The position numbers were made by a program, and so were the translations under genes. A stretch of 64,000 nt of DNA from CmP2 sp052084925 (GTDB lineage: Bacteria > Actinomycetota > Actinomycetes > Actinomycetales > Micrococcaceae): the NCBI GenBank assembly GCA_052084925.1, contig JBQDEV010000004.1:186001-250000 (forward strand), written 5' to 3'. How positions within the stretch are numbered: the stretch's first letter is position 1; each line of letters opens with the position of its first letter. Below, in pieces: positions 8,301 to 17,499 of the stretch. The notes below the pieces were generated by a model, which saw only the letters and a program-made list of their open reading frames with translations, had not been told where the DNA came from and did no database searches.

Positions 8301-8624
8301 TCAGATGTTGAAGCCCAGGGCCCGCATCTGCTCGCGCCCGTCTTCTGTGATCTTCTCCGGACCCCATGGCGGCATCCAGACCCAGTTCAACCGCCAGTCA
8401 TCGACCATGGTGCTGATCGCGCGGGAGACCTGATCCTCGATCTCGTCCGTCAGCGGGCAGGCTGCGGTAGTCAGCGTCATGTCGACCAGCAGTGCGCCGT
8501 CTTCGGCGTAGTGCAGCCCGTAGAGCAGGCCGAGGTCAACCACGTTGACCCCGAGCTCCGGATCGATCACGTCCTTGAGCGCCTCTTCGAGGTCCTCCAG
8601 GGGAGTTTGTGCTGCTGTAGTCAT
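8301..8624 (-). CDS. sufT: SufT-like metal-sulfur cluster assembly factor (MIP18/DUF59)
   Basis: This 107-aa MIP18-family protein assists maturation of iron-sulfur proteins. Family features are LKDVIDPELGVNVVDLGLLYGL (about residues 14-35) and the conserved cysteine in TLTTAACPLTD (about 57), which is thought to touch the cluster or its target. The C-terminal WMPPWGPEKITEDGREQMRALG is typical. The ATG at 8624 is fixed by GGAGG 5 nt upstream, overlapping the sufC end; the longer ORF to 8732 is a read-through into sufC. It follows sufC directly, where many actinobacteria place sufS and sufU first. Confidence 0.88.
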   Translation of the reverse strand: MTTAAQTPLEDLEEALKDVIDPELGVNVVDLGLLYGLHYAEDGALLVDMTLTTAACPLTDEIEDQVSRAISTMVDDWRLNWVWMPPWGPEKITEDGREQMRALGFNI

Positions 8625-8637
8625 TCTGTCCTCCAGA

Positions 8638-9402
8638 TCAGGCGCTGGCGGCGGCCTTCTCATAGGCCACGTAGCCTTCTTCTTCCAGCTTATCGGCCAG
8701 CTCGGGGCCGCCGGAATCGGCAACGTGTCCATCGACGAAGACGTGCACGAAGTCCGGCTTGATGTAACGGAGAATGCGGGTGTAGTGGGTGATGAGCAGG
8801 GTGCCCATGCCGTTGGTGTCCTGAGCGCGGTTCACGCCTTCGGAGACCACGCGCAGCGCGTCGACGTCGAGGCCGGAGTCGGTTTCGTCGAGGATTGCCA
8901 TCTTGGGCTTGAAGAGCTCAAGCTGGAGGATCTCCACGCGCTTCTTCTCACCACCGGAGAAGCCCTCGTTCACGTTGCGGGCCGCGAAGGCCGGGTCGAT
9001 GCGCAGCTTCTCCATGGCGGACTTGACGTCCTTGGTCCAGTGACGCAGCGAAGGAGCCTCGCCGTCGATGGCGGTCTTGGCGGTGCGCAGGAAGTTGGTC
9101 ATGGTGACGCCGGGGATCTCCACCGGGTACTGCATGGCCAGGAACAGTCCGGCCTGAGCGCGCTCATCGGGGCCCATCTCCAGGACGTCTTCGCCGTCCA
9201 GGGTGATCGAGCCGCTGGTGACCTCGTAGCGGGGGTGGCCCGCGATCGAGGCTGCGAGGGTGGACTTGCCGGAGCCGTTCGGGCCCATGATCGCGTGGGT
9301 CTCACCGGACTTGACGGTGAGGGACACGCCCTTCAGGATCTCCTTGGCGCCGTTTTCCGTCTCGATCGAGACGTGCAGATCTTTGATCTCCAGGGTTGAC
9401 AT
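8638..9402 (-). CDS. sufC: Fe-S cluster assembly ATPase SufC
   Basis: SufC is the ABC-type ATPase of the SufBCD scaffold, driving the conformational change that builds and releases Fe-S clusters in the cytoplasm. The 254-aa protein has Walker A GPNGSGKST (about residue 39), the SufC signature FSGGEKKRVEI (about 148), and Walker B MAILDETDSGLDVDAL (about 167). The histidine of LITHYTRIL lies near 206. The ATG at 9402 has AAGGAG 7 nt upstream. The order sufB-sufD-sufC is canonical, and sufT follows after 13 nt. Confidence 0.95.
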   Translation of the reverse strand: MSTLEIKDLHVSIETENGAKEILKGVSLTVKSGETHAIMGPNGSGKSTLAASIAGHPRYEVTSGSITLDGEDVLEMGPDERAQAGLFLAMQYPVEIPGVTMTNFLRTAKTAIDGEAPSLRHWTKDVKSAMEKLRIDPAFAARNVNEGFSGGEKKRVEILQLELFKPKMAILDETDSGLDVDALRVVSEGVNRAQDTNGMGTLLITHYTRILRYIKPDFVHVFVDGHVADSGGPELADKLEEEGYVAYEKAAASA

Positions 9403-9460
9403 GTATTCTCCTTGTCGATCCGCGCCTTCAGCGCGGGAAGTGTGTGGGTGTCGAAGACGG

Positions 9461-10738
9461 TCAGAGATCGAACATCTTCAGTTCGGACTCCATGACCTGG
9501 ATCAGCTCGGCCTCGACGTCGTCGATGCCGATTCGCTGAATGATCTCGTTGAGGAAGCCGCGCACGATGAGCTTGCGTGCTTCCTTCTCGGTAATGCCGC
9601 GAGCCATGAGGTAGAACAGCTGCTCTTCATCGAAGCGTCCCGTGGAGGAAGCGTGGCCTGCACCGTCGATGACCCCGGTCTCGATCTCCAAGTTGGGGAT
9701 CGAGTCGGCCCGTGCGCCATCGGTCAGCACCAGGTTCTGGTTCTTCTCGTAGGAGTCGGTGCCTTCGGCTTCCTTGCGGATCAGGACGTCGCCCACCCAC
9801 ACGGTGTGCGCGTCGCGGCCCTGGAGAGCACCCTTGTAGAGCACGTTTGAGGTGCAGTTCGGGACCGCGTGGTCCACGAACAGGCGCTGCTCCAGGTGCT
9901 GGCCGGCATCGGCGAAATACAGGCCGTACAACTCGGCCTCGCCGCCGGGAGCGGTGAAGCGTGCGGTCGGTGTCAGACGGACCAACGAGCCACCGTAGCT
10001 GACGGCGATGTGCTTGTAGGTCGCGTCCTTGGCCAGTGACGCCTGCTGCGAGGAGGTCTGGATGGCCGCGGAGTCCCAGGCGTGCACCGAGGTGACATTG
10101 ATGCTGGCGCCCTCACGGACGTCGTACTCGATGTTCTGCGCCAGCACCGCGCTGCCACGGTGGGTGATCAGGAAGTCGGCCTTGGCGTTGACGCCGGCCA
10201 CGATCAGAATGTGCTGCGCGGCCGGAGTCGTGTCGGTGCCGCTGATCTCCACGCGGATGGGCTCGCTGGCTTCGATGCCGTCAGCCAGGGTGATCACCGT
10301 GGCTTCCGAGAACGAGGCCCAGGCTGCCGCGGAGGTGCGATCTTCCGGAGTCATGGCCCGACCCAGTCGTGCGTCGTCGCGGCCGACGGTCTCGACGATC
10401 ACACCGTCCAGGGAAGAGACGTCAACCTTCGGGGCGGGCCCGAGCAACCGCTGCTCGTCTCCCTGAGGAAGGTCGAGTCCGCCAAGGCGCTCCAGCGGAG
10501 TGAATCGCCAGTCCTCCTCGCGGCCGGTGAGGACCGGGAAGTCTGCCAGCTCGAAGCTGGTCTGCCGATCCGCGCGGGAGGTGCCGAACTTCTGCTTCTT
10601 CTGGCCTACGGAGTGGTCAGCATGTTCGGACTGGGAAGCAGCCGCGATCTCGGAGGAGAGCTGCTCGCCCTCTTCGCCCATGCCGGGGATCATCGGTGCA
10701 GGGGCACCGGTCTCAAGGTCGTTGGTCGTCTGGGACAC
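9461..10738 (-). CDS. sufD: Fe-S cluster assembly protein SufD
   Basis: SufD pairs with SufB to form the Fe-S scaffold with SufC. The 425-aa protein has the right-handed beta-helix core typical of the family, and its C-terminal third carries HTVWVGDVLIRKEAEGTDSYEKNQNLVL, IPNLEIETGVIDGAGHASSTGRFDEEQLFYLMARG and EARKLIVRGFLNEII. The histidine in GHASSTG corresponds to the SufD histidine implicated in cluster assembly. The N-terminal ~60 residues are polar and poorly conserved. The start is a GTG 3 nt after the sufB stop, with GGTGGG inside sufB as the likely ribosome site, so translation is probably coupled to sufB. Confidence 0.93.
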   Translation of the reverse strand: MSQTTNDLETGAPAPMIPGMGEEGEQLSSEIAAASQSEHADHSVGQKKQKFGTSRADRQTSFELADFPVLTGREEDWRFTPLERLGGLDLPQGDEQRLLGPAPKVDVSSLDGVIVETVGRDDARLGRAMTPEDRTSAAAWASFSEATVITLADGIEASEPIRVEISGTDTTPAAQHILIVAGVNAKADFLITHRGSAVLAQNIEYDVREGASINVTSVHAWDSAAIQTSSQQASLAKDATYKHIAVSYGGSLVRLTPTARFTAPGGEAELYGLYFADAGQHLEQRLFVDHAVPNCTSNVLYKGALQGRDAHTVWVGDVLIRKEAEGTDSYEKNQNLVLTDGARADSIPNLEIETGVIDGAGHASSTGRFDEEQLFYLMARGITEKEARKLIVRGFLNEIIQRIGIDDVEAELIQVMESELKMFDL

Positions 10739-10741
10739 TGT

Positions 10742-12202
<1,461 letters not shown>

Positions 12203-12254
12203 AATCAACCTCTTTGATAACGAACGTAGGTGGTCTTGGAAACTGATGCGCGCG

Positions 12255-13010
12255 CTATTTGTCAGCGCGCTGAGCCGTATGCGCCATCAGGCTGGCGTGA
12301 GCGCGGCGGCCCAGGGGAACGTGCGTGGTGCACACATGGCCGCCCGTGGGGAGGGTGGACAGTCTGCGCACGTCCACATCCAGTAAACGCGCGAAGAGCT
12401 CGGTTTCTTCCTCGCAGAACTCAGGGAATTCGCCGGCCATCTCCTGAATCGGGCAGTGGCCCTGACAGATTTGTGCGGCCCGAAGCGTGGTGACCTTTCC
12501 GCCACGGCCGGCACGACGCGTCGACGCGGCGAAGCCGGACTCGTCCAGTACCCTCGTCAGGGCGCGGATGCGATCGGTGAGATCCGCATCCTCGGGGACG
12601 AGCTCCTGAAAGCGCTGCTCCAACGATGAGAAGTGCTTGCGCGCCAGGGAGCGGACGGCGTCGTCGCCGGAGATCTGCTGCAACAGGCGGACGGCTTCCG
12701 CAGCGAGATCAAGGTAGTCGTCACCCAGATGGGATTGTCCTTGCTGCGTCACGACGTATCGACGCGACGGGCGACCGGCTCCCCTGCTGCCGGCCACGGA
12801 CTTGACCTCGACCAGACCCTCTTTCTCAAGGGAATCAAGGTGGCGTCGCACGGCTGCCGCGGTGAGCTGGAGCTGATCCCCGATCGTCGCAGCGCTCACC
12901 GGACCGTGCGTCAGGACCGAGTTCAGCACGTTGTCACGCGTGCTCTCCCGAGATCCTGAGGACGCCCCGGATGCCGTGGGCTGAACTTGAGGGGAATACA
13001 TGCTTACCAT
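12255..13010 (-). CDS. sufR: SufR-type Fe-S sensing transcriptional repressor
   Basis: This 251-aa winged-helix regulator heads the suf operon. The N-terminal HTH includes VSAATIGDQLQLTAAAVRRHLDSLEKEGLV (about residues 38-67) and a beta-wing with GRPSRRYVVT. Cysteines in the C-terminal half, ICQGHCPIQ and PEFCEEE, give a Cys-x3-Cys-x12-Cys arrangement (about 181, 185, 198), with a fourth Cys in GHVC about 28 residues on. This matches the cluster-ligating pattern known for mycobacterial SufR. The protein presumably represses suf when holding a cluster. Two near starts (13010 and 13001) are possible. An ABC exporter pair diverges upstream across a palindrome at 13108-13130. Confidence 0.9.
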   Translation of the reverse strand: MVSMYSPQVQPTASGASSGSRESTRDNVLNSVLTHGPVSAATIGDQLQLTAAAVRRHLDSLEKEGLVEVKSVAGSRGAGRPSRRYVVTQQGQSHLGDDYLDLAAEAVRLLQQISGDDAVRSLARKHFSSLEQRFQELVPEDADLTDRIRALTRVLDESGFAASTRRAGRGGKVTTLRAAQICQGHCPIQEMAGEFPEFCEEETELFARLLDVDVRRLSTLPTGGHVCTTHVPLGRRAHASLMAHTAQRADK

Positions 13011-13107
13011 CTTGCCTAATTAATGGTGCGGTTCCAAGTAAGGGCCGCCTATACCGGGGCTGAGATCGCGACGGGCTGAATCATGCTCAAGGTCACCACG
13101 ACACTGG

Positions 13108-13130
13108 CGACATGGGCACGGTTCATGTCG
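13108..13130. promoter_or_regulatory. Candidate SufR operator palindrome
   Basis: A perfect 7-bp inverted repeat, CGACATG (13108-13114) and CATGTCG (13124-13130), has a 9-nt spacer. It lies in the 142-bp divergent region between sufR and the ABC transporter genes, roughly 100 bp from the sufR start and 23 bp from the ABC start. It overlaps where the -35 of the ABC promoter would fall. SufR autoregulation is known in mycobacteria; assignment of this exact site is inference. Confidence 0.45.
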
Positions 13131-13140
13131 TAGAAGTAGG

Positions 13141-13146
13141 TAGCAT
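13141..13146 (+). promoter_or_regulatory. Possible -10 element for the ABC exporter operon
   Basis: TAGCAT ends 6 nt before the GTG at 13153, the spacing expected of a leaderless transcript. The same 6 nt also read GAGGGG, which could act as a ribosome site if transcription begins further upstream at another box (TAGAAG, 13131-13136), so the arrangement is ambiguous. Confidence 0.3.
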
Positions 13147-13152
13147 GAGGGG

Positions 13153-14133
13153 GTGCTCGGACAACCCTCCCCCATCGATGTGCGCTCTGCGGCGCCTGGA
13201 ACCGCTTTGCTGCATCTGAACGATGTGCACAAATCGGTTCGCTCGAAGGCTGGACGGGTTGAAATCCTCCGGGGCGTGAGCTTGACCGCTCGTGCCGGTC
13301 ACGTCACCGCATTGCTCGGCCCCAATGGTGCCGGAAAGACGACCACGCTGAACATCGCTCAGGGCCTGGACCGGCCCTCAAACGGTACGGTGCGCCTGCT
13401 GGGGACCGATCCGTGGCGTGCTTCAGCAGAACTGCGCAGCAGGGTTGGGGTAATGCTTCAGGAGGGCGGCCTGCCACCCTCTGCCACACCGGCACGTCTC
13501 CTGCGTCACATCGCTGCGCTGTACCGGAACCCCGCAGACATCCGAGCCCTCAGCGATCGCCTGGGTATCGACGATTTCGCTGACCGTTCCATCCGTCGTC
13601 TCTCCGGCGGACAGAAACAGCGGGTAGCTCTTGCTGCGGCACTGACGGGTCGACCGACGGTCGTCTTCCTGGATGAACCCAGTGCCGGACTTGACCCCAT
13701 TTCGCGCAAGATCGTCTTCGACATTATCGAAGAGCTGAAGCAGGCTGGGCTGGCCCTGATCCTCACGACACATCTTCTCGACGATGCGCAACGGCTCGCA
13801 GACGAAGTCATCCTGCTCAAACACGGTGTCGTCGAACGTTCCGGCAGTGTTGCCGAGCTGACGTCCAATGGCGAGAAGCACCCCGTCGAGTTCTGGATTG
13901 ACCGTCCGCTCAGCACTGAGGACAAGACCACGGTGCCGTCCGGACTAACGCTGACGCTGCTCGATCCGGAACGGTCACCCGCCGAGAGCGCCAGGGTGCG
14001 GGTCAGTGGAGTCACCGGCGCGCAAGACCTGGTCTCGCTGGCACAATGGTGGCACGACCGCGGGCTGATGCCGGAACGGCTGACCATGGCCGATCGGTCG
14101 CTGGAGGACGTCTTCTGGGAGGTGGGACCGTGA
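13153..14133 (+). CDS. ABC exporter ATP-binding protein
   Basis: This 326-aa ATPase is the energising subunit of an ABC-2 type exporter made with the overlapping permease. It has Walker A GPNGAGKTT (about residue 57), Q-loop VMLQEGGLPP (about 100), signature LSGGQKQRVAL (about 151) and Walker B VVFLDEPSAGLDP (about 171). The switch histidine is in ILTTHLLDDAQ (about 203). The C-terminal ~90 residues form the extra domain seen in DrrA/CcmA-like exporters. The start is GTG at 13153. Its stop overlaps the permease GTG by 4 nt. The substrate is unknown; position beside sufR and ctaA is common in Micrococcales and hints at a housekeeping role. Confidence 0.88.
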   Translation: MLGQPSPIDVRSAAPGTALLHLNDVHKSVRSKAGRVEILRGVSLTARAGHVTALLGPNGAGKTTTLNIAQGLDRPSNGTVRLLGTDPWRASAELRSRVGVMLQEGGLPPSATPARLLRHIAALYRNPADIRALSDRLGIDDFADRSIRRLSGGQKQRVALAAALTGRPTVVFLDEPSAGLDPISRKIVFDIIEELKQAGLALILTTHLLDDAQRLADEVILLKHGVVERSGSVAELTSNGEKHPVEFWIDRPLSTEDKTTVPSGLTLTLLDPERSPAESARVRVSGVTGAQDLVSLAQWWHDRGLMPERLTMADRSLEDVFWEVGP

Positions 14134-14909
14134 ACAATACTGCTGATACGGATTTCCTCCCCGAGCAAGGTCCGAACCAGTCGAGTGGGGTTCGTCGGGT
14201 CCTCGCGCAGGGCGCCTACGAGACGAGAACCACCCTTTCCAACGGTGAACAGCTGCTGGTGGCGCTCATCTTGCCGATGATGGCGCTGGTAGCGCTGTCG
14301 GTGACCGGAATCCTCGATGACGGACAGGGCCATGCCAGCGTCGACGTCGCCGTTCCCGGAATCTTCGCCCTCGCGGTGCTGTCTTCCGGGCTGACTGGCC
14401 AGGGCATCGCCACCGGTTTCGACCGGCGCTACGGGGTGCTGACGTATCTTTCAACGACGCCGCTGGGTTCCATGGGGCTGCTCCTGGGCAAGATCGTTGC
14501 GGTGATGATGGTGCTGCTGGTCCAGCTCATCGTCCTGGGCGCAATCGGTGCTTTCCTGGGGTGGTCCCCTGAATGGCGGGGGGCGGTGTTCGCGGCGCTG
14601 TTCATCCTCATCGGGGCGGTGGCGTTTACCGGCATCGGGCTCTTCATCGCTGGCACCGTTCGTCCTGAGGCGACGCTGGCGCTGACCAACCTGCTGTGGG
14701 TGGTCTTGGGGGCCGCCGGAGGCATCATCTTCCCGATTCCTGCTGGCCCGGGAACCTTCGTGCTTCATCTCCTTCCCTCGACGGCATTGGGCGATGGTCT
14801 TCGCTCTGCCTTGATACAGGGAGATCTTGCCGTCACCCCGCTCGTGGTCCTGGCGGCGTGGGGCGCCGTGGCCGTTGCGGGAACAATACGCTGGTTCAAG
14901 TGGCGCTGA
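14130..14909 (+). CDS. ABC-2 type exporter permease
   Basis: This 259-aa membrane protein is the partner of the preceding ATPase. About six hydrophobic helices are visible: residues ~45-63, 70-90, ~110-140, ~150-180, ~185-205 and a C-terminal one near 235-255 (PLVVLAAWGAVAVAGTIRWFKWR). The GTG at 14130 overlaps the ATPase stop (GTGA), which fixes the start; a longer ORF from 14046 lies inside the ATPase gene. The gene is followed after 27 nt by ctaA, so co-transcription with heme A synthesis is possible. What is exported cannot be told from the sequence. Confidence 0.85.
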   Translation: MNNTADTDFLPEQGPNQSSGVRRVLAQGAYETRTTLSNGEQLLVALILPMMALVALSVTGILDDGQGHASVDVAVPGIFALAVLSSGLTGQGIATGFDRRYGVLTYLSTTPLGSMGLLLGKIVAVMMVLLVQLIVLGAIGAFLGWSPEWRGAVFAALFILIGAVAFTGIGLFIAGTVRPEATLALTNLLWVVLGAAGGIIFPIPAGPGTFVLHLLPSTALGDGLRSALIQGDLAVTPLVVLAAWGAVAVAGTIRWFKWR

Positions 14910-14936
14910 GCGCCCTGAGCCCTTTCTCAGAAAGCA

Positions 14937-15986
14937 GTGATTCGCACCGTGAGCAACACACCCGGCCCGCTAGAGGATGTCTTGGTAGAGCCGCCCGGCC
15001 CGCTGCGCCGCGTGATCAACGCCGTGGACCAGTTCGCCGACCGATTCATGCCGCATTCCTTCACTAAGCTGACCCTGGGGCTGGCGGTGGCGTCACTGAT
15101 CTCGGAGATCGGCATCATCGTCACCGGCGGAGCCGTCCGGCTCACCCAATCCGGGCTCGGCTGTCCGACCTGGCCGCGGTGCACCCCCGAGTCGCTGACG
15201 AATACCCCCGAGATGGGGATCCACGGCATCATCGAATTCGGCAACCGCACGCTGACCTTCGTCCTCGCGGCCATCGCACTGGCCATGGTCATGGTGCTGT
15301 GGAATCGGAGACGCAGCCATCCACAGCCGTTCTGGATCGCCATCGGGCTGCTCCTGGGTATCCCCGGCCAGGCGATCATCGGCGGGATCACCGTGCTCAC
15401 TCAGCTCAATCCGTGGGTCGTAGCGTTCCACTTCCTGCTCTCCACGGTCATGGTCTGCTTCGCTTCTCTGATGCTCAATCGCATCGCCTTGGAGGTCCGC
15501 TCTGCTCGTGAAGGACGAACGGATGTGCCTGTGGTCAACGGCGAGACGTCTGCCTGGAGCCGGGGCCTGGCCTGGGTCATCTTCGCGACCGGTTGGGTGG
15601 TGCTCTATCTGGGCACTATCGTGACCGGCACCGGTCCCCACGGTGGTGACGCCGAGGCTCCGCGTCACGGGTTCGATCCGCTGATCGTCACGCGGCTTCA
15701 CGCGTTCCCCGTGTATGCCATGGTGGCCGCCACCGTGCTGTTCGTGATCCTGGTCCTGAGGATGAACTCCTCCGCGAGCCAGCGGCGTAGCGCCTGGCTG
15801 ATGCTCAGTGCTGTGATCCTCCAAGGCGTGATCGGCTACATCCAGCACTTCACGGGGTTGCCCATTGGCGTCGTGCTCCTGCACATGCTGGGATCAGGCA
15901 TCGTCGTATGGGCGATGACTCTCGTGTGGGACCGGCAACGATCCACCTATGTTGCCAACCGCTCAGAAGAAGCCGCCTCGTTGTAA
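14937..15986 (+). CDS. ctaA: Heme A synthase (COX15/CtaA family)
   Basis: CtaA oxidises the C8 methyl group of heme O to a formyl group, giving heme A for aa3-type cytochrome oxidase. The 349-aa protein has eight predicted helices. The first half contains GGAVRLTQSGLGCPTWPRC (about residues 63-81), including the cysteine pair of actinobacterial CtaA. Heme-ligand histidines lie in MGIHGIIEFGNR (about 95) and VVAFHFLLS (about 163), and in the second half in RLHAFPVYAMV (about 255) and VVLLHMLGS (about 315). Start GTG at 14937. The upstream ABC exporter genes may be co-transcribed. CtaB, the preceding enzyme, is convergent downstream. Confidence 0.92.
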   Translation: MIRTVSNTPGPLEDVLVEPPGPLRRVINAVDQFADRFMPHSFTKLTLGLAVASLISEIGIIVTGGAVRLTQSGLGCPTWPRCTPESLTNTPEMGIHGIIEFGNRTLTFVLAAIALAMVMVLWNRRRSHPQPFWIAIGLLLGIPGQAIIGGITVLTQLNPWVVAFHFLLSTVMVCFASLMLNRIALEVRSAREGRTDVPVVNGETSAWSRGLAWVIFATGWVVLYLGTIVTGTGPHGGDAEAPRHGFDPLIVTRLHAFPVYAMVAATVLFVILVLRMNSSASQRRSAWLMLSAVILQGVIGYIQHFTGLPIGVVLLHMLGSGIVVWAMTLVWDRQRSTYVANRSEEAASL

Positions 15987-16028
15987 TCCCCGGTACGACC
16001 CCCGGAGCAGGCGCGCTGTGACGTCGCC

Positions 16029-16081
16029 CTGAGATGAGACCACCTCGACCGCATGAACGAGGTAGTCTCGTCGTTTCTCAG
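16029..16081 (+). terminator. Extended hairpin terminator after ctaA
   Basis: The core stem pairs 16036-16047 (GAGACCACCTCG) with 16058-16069, with one C-A mismatch and a 10-nt loop. An outer stem, CTGAGA (16029-16034) with TCTCAG (16076-16081), extends it. A short T-rich run (TCGTTTCT) follows the inner stem. It lies 42 nt after the ctaA stop. Confidence 0.65.
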
Positions 16082-16306
16082 CGGACGACGGCGAGGCTCG
16101 ACGTCCCTTCGGTGGCGCCGGCACGGTCAGCATTGTTCGTCGCTACCGTGGAGTGACAGGACGGAAATCCGGAAGCGAGAAACGCCACGCGGTGGGTACA
16201 CACGAGATCACGGAAGGTCTCTGGAGGTCGGACCCTACGATGGGTGTCGCTGAACTGTATCGCCCGAGCCGACGGCGTTCAGGCAAACGTCAACGAAAGA
16301 GGCAGC

Positions 16307-16338
16307 CACGCCGATCGGCCCAGCGGGCAACCGGCGTG
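16307..16338 (-). terminator. Possible terminator downstream of ctaB
   Basis: A 7-bp perfect inverted repeat, CACGCCG (16307-16313) and CGGCGTG (16332-16338), has an 18-nt loop and lies 15 nt past the ctaB stop on the minus strand. The loop is large and no U-tract follows, so this is a weak call. Confidence 0.35.
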
Positions 16339-16352
16339 AGTCTCCTCCACTC

Positions 16353-17333
16353 CTAGCCGCCGATGCGCATTAGAGGCTCGCCCACGAACGGGTCGATCGC
16401 CAGCGCAATGAAAAGCAGCGTCAAGTACGTGATGGAAAGATGGAAGACCTTCATGGCCTTCTTCTCCGTGAACCCGGGACGCTGCGCGTCACGGTGCAGC
16501 ACGTGGGACTCGTAGAGGAACCAGCCACCGGACACCACGGCGACCGCCGTGTAGGTGATGCCGGCCCAGCCCATGGGCACGAGCAGCAGCGAACAGGCAA
16601 TGGTCGCCCAGGCGTAGAGCACCACCTGGCTGGACACGACGCGGGCCGAGGCCACAGCACCGAGCATGGGAACGGCCGCATTCTGGTAGTCGGTCTTGTA
16701 CTTCATCGACAGCGGCCAGTAATGTGGCGGGGTCCACAGGAAGATGATCAGGAACAGCACGATCGCCGGCCATTCGACGGTCTCTCGGACCGCGGCCCAC
16801 GCGATGAGGACCGGGAAGCAGCCGGCAATCCCGCCCCACACGATGTTCTGCTCGGTCCGGCGCTTCAGGATGAGCGAGTAGACCACCACATAGAAGAAGA
16901 TGGCGGCCGCGCCGAGGGCGGCGGCCAGCAGATTCGCCCCGAAACCGAGAATCAGCAGGGACGCGATTCCCATCACCCAGGAGAAGATGAGGGCCTCACG
17001 AGGCGTCACATCACCGGTGACCAGGGGGCGGTTCTCGGTGCGCTTCATCACCTTGTCGATATCGCGGTCGATATAGCAGTTGAATGCGCTGGCCGAGCCA
17101 GCCGACATCGCACCGCCGATCATCGTGGCGATCATGACCCACACGTCCGGAAAACCGCGCTGGGCGAAGATCATCGTCGGCAGGGTGGTCACCAGGAGCA
17201 ACTCCATCACCCGAGGCTTGGTCAGGGCGACGTAGGCGGCGAACTTGCGCTTGAATCCGATCTTCTGGACGCGATCGGCACCCAGTGCAGGGACCATGGT
17301 CGCGTTCGGCCGGGATTCAACAGAGGAAGACAT
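16353..17333 (-). CDS. ctaB: Protoheme IX farnesyltransferase (heme O synthase)
   Basis: CtaB is a membrane prenyltransferase that adds a farnesyl group to protoheme to give heme O, the substrate of CtaA. The 326-aa protein is of the UbiA superfamily. Its first Asp-rich motif is NCYIDRDIDKVMKRTENRPL (about residues 83-102), and the second conserved loop is WTPPHYWPLSMKYKTDYQNAAVPMLG (about 203-228). About nine helices are predicted. ATG at 17333 is preferred over a TTG two codons upstream. It is divergent from tkt across a 166-bp region, a common arrangement in Actinomycetota. Confidence 0.95.
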   Translation of the reverse strand: MSSSVESRPNATMVPALGADRVQKIGFKRKFAAYVALTKPRVMELLLVTTLPTMIFAQRGFPDVWVMIATMIGGAMSAGSASAFNCYIDRDIDKVMKRTENRPLVTGDVTPREALIFSWVMGIASLLILGFGANLLAAALGAAAIFFYVVVYSLILKRRTEQNIVWGGIAGCFPVLIAWAAVRETVEWPAIVLFLIIFLWTPPHYWPLSMKYKTDYQNAAVPMLGAVASARVVSSQVVLYAWATIACSLLLVPMGWAGITYTAVAVVSGGWFLYESHVLHRDAQRPGFTEKKAMKVFHLSITYLTLLFIALAIDPFVGEPLMRIGG

Positions 17334-17499
17334 GTGCAACTCGCGGGGCAGGTGGCGGGTGAGGGCGGCACGACTGAAGGTGCCTCATCCAGTGTAGCCG
17401 TCTTTCTCGACAATGCGTCGAACATCTCGGGTGCTCGAGCCCTCAGGGCGATAAGCTGATGACATACCCGTTCGCCAACATCTCCACAGGAGGAACTTC

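Larger units (their letters stand above)
15987..16352. other. 365-bp intergenic region between convergent ctaA and ctaB
   Basis: This is the longest non-coding stretch in the window. It contains a strong hairpin near ctaA (16029-16081) and a weaker one near ctaB (16307-16338). A possible 38-codon ORF at 16240-16356 (plus strand) has GGAGGT 11 nt upstream and would encode a very basic, Arg/Lys-rich peptide (SRRRSGKRQRKRQPRRSAQR), but it runs into the ctaB stop and lies on the convergent side. I see no tRNA, SRP RNA or tmRNA signature. It may be a decayed gene, a small RNA locus or spacer. Confidence 0.5.

Noticed and set aside
8625..8732. N-terminal extension of sufT into sufC
   Set aside because: The extension is out-of-frame sufC sequence; GGAGG directly before the ATG at 8624 identifies the start.
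12246..12270. GC-rich inverted repeat at the sufR end as an operon terminator
   Set aside because: GCGCGCT-N7-AGCGCGC spans the sufR stop codon itself and the downstream sufB is clearly in the same operon; the repeat is likely chance.
15987..16352. tRNA, SRP RNA or tmRNA gene in the ctaA-ctaB gap
   Set aside because: No cloverleaf, no SRP Alu-type conserved core and no tmRNA ends could be found by eye.
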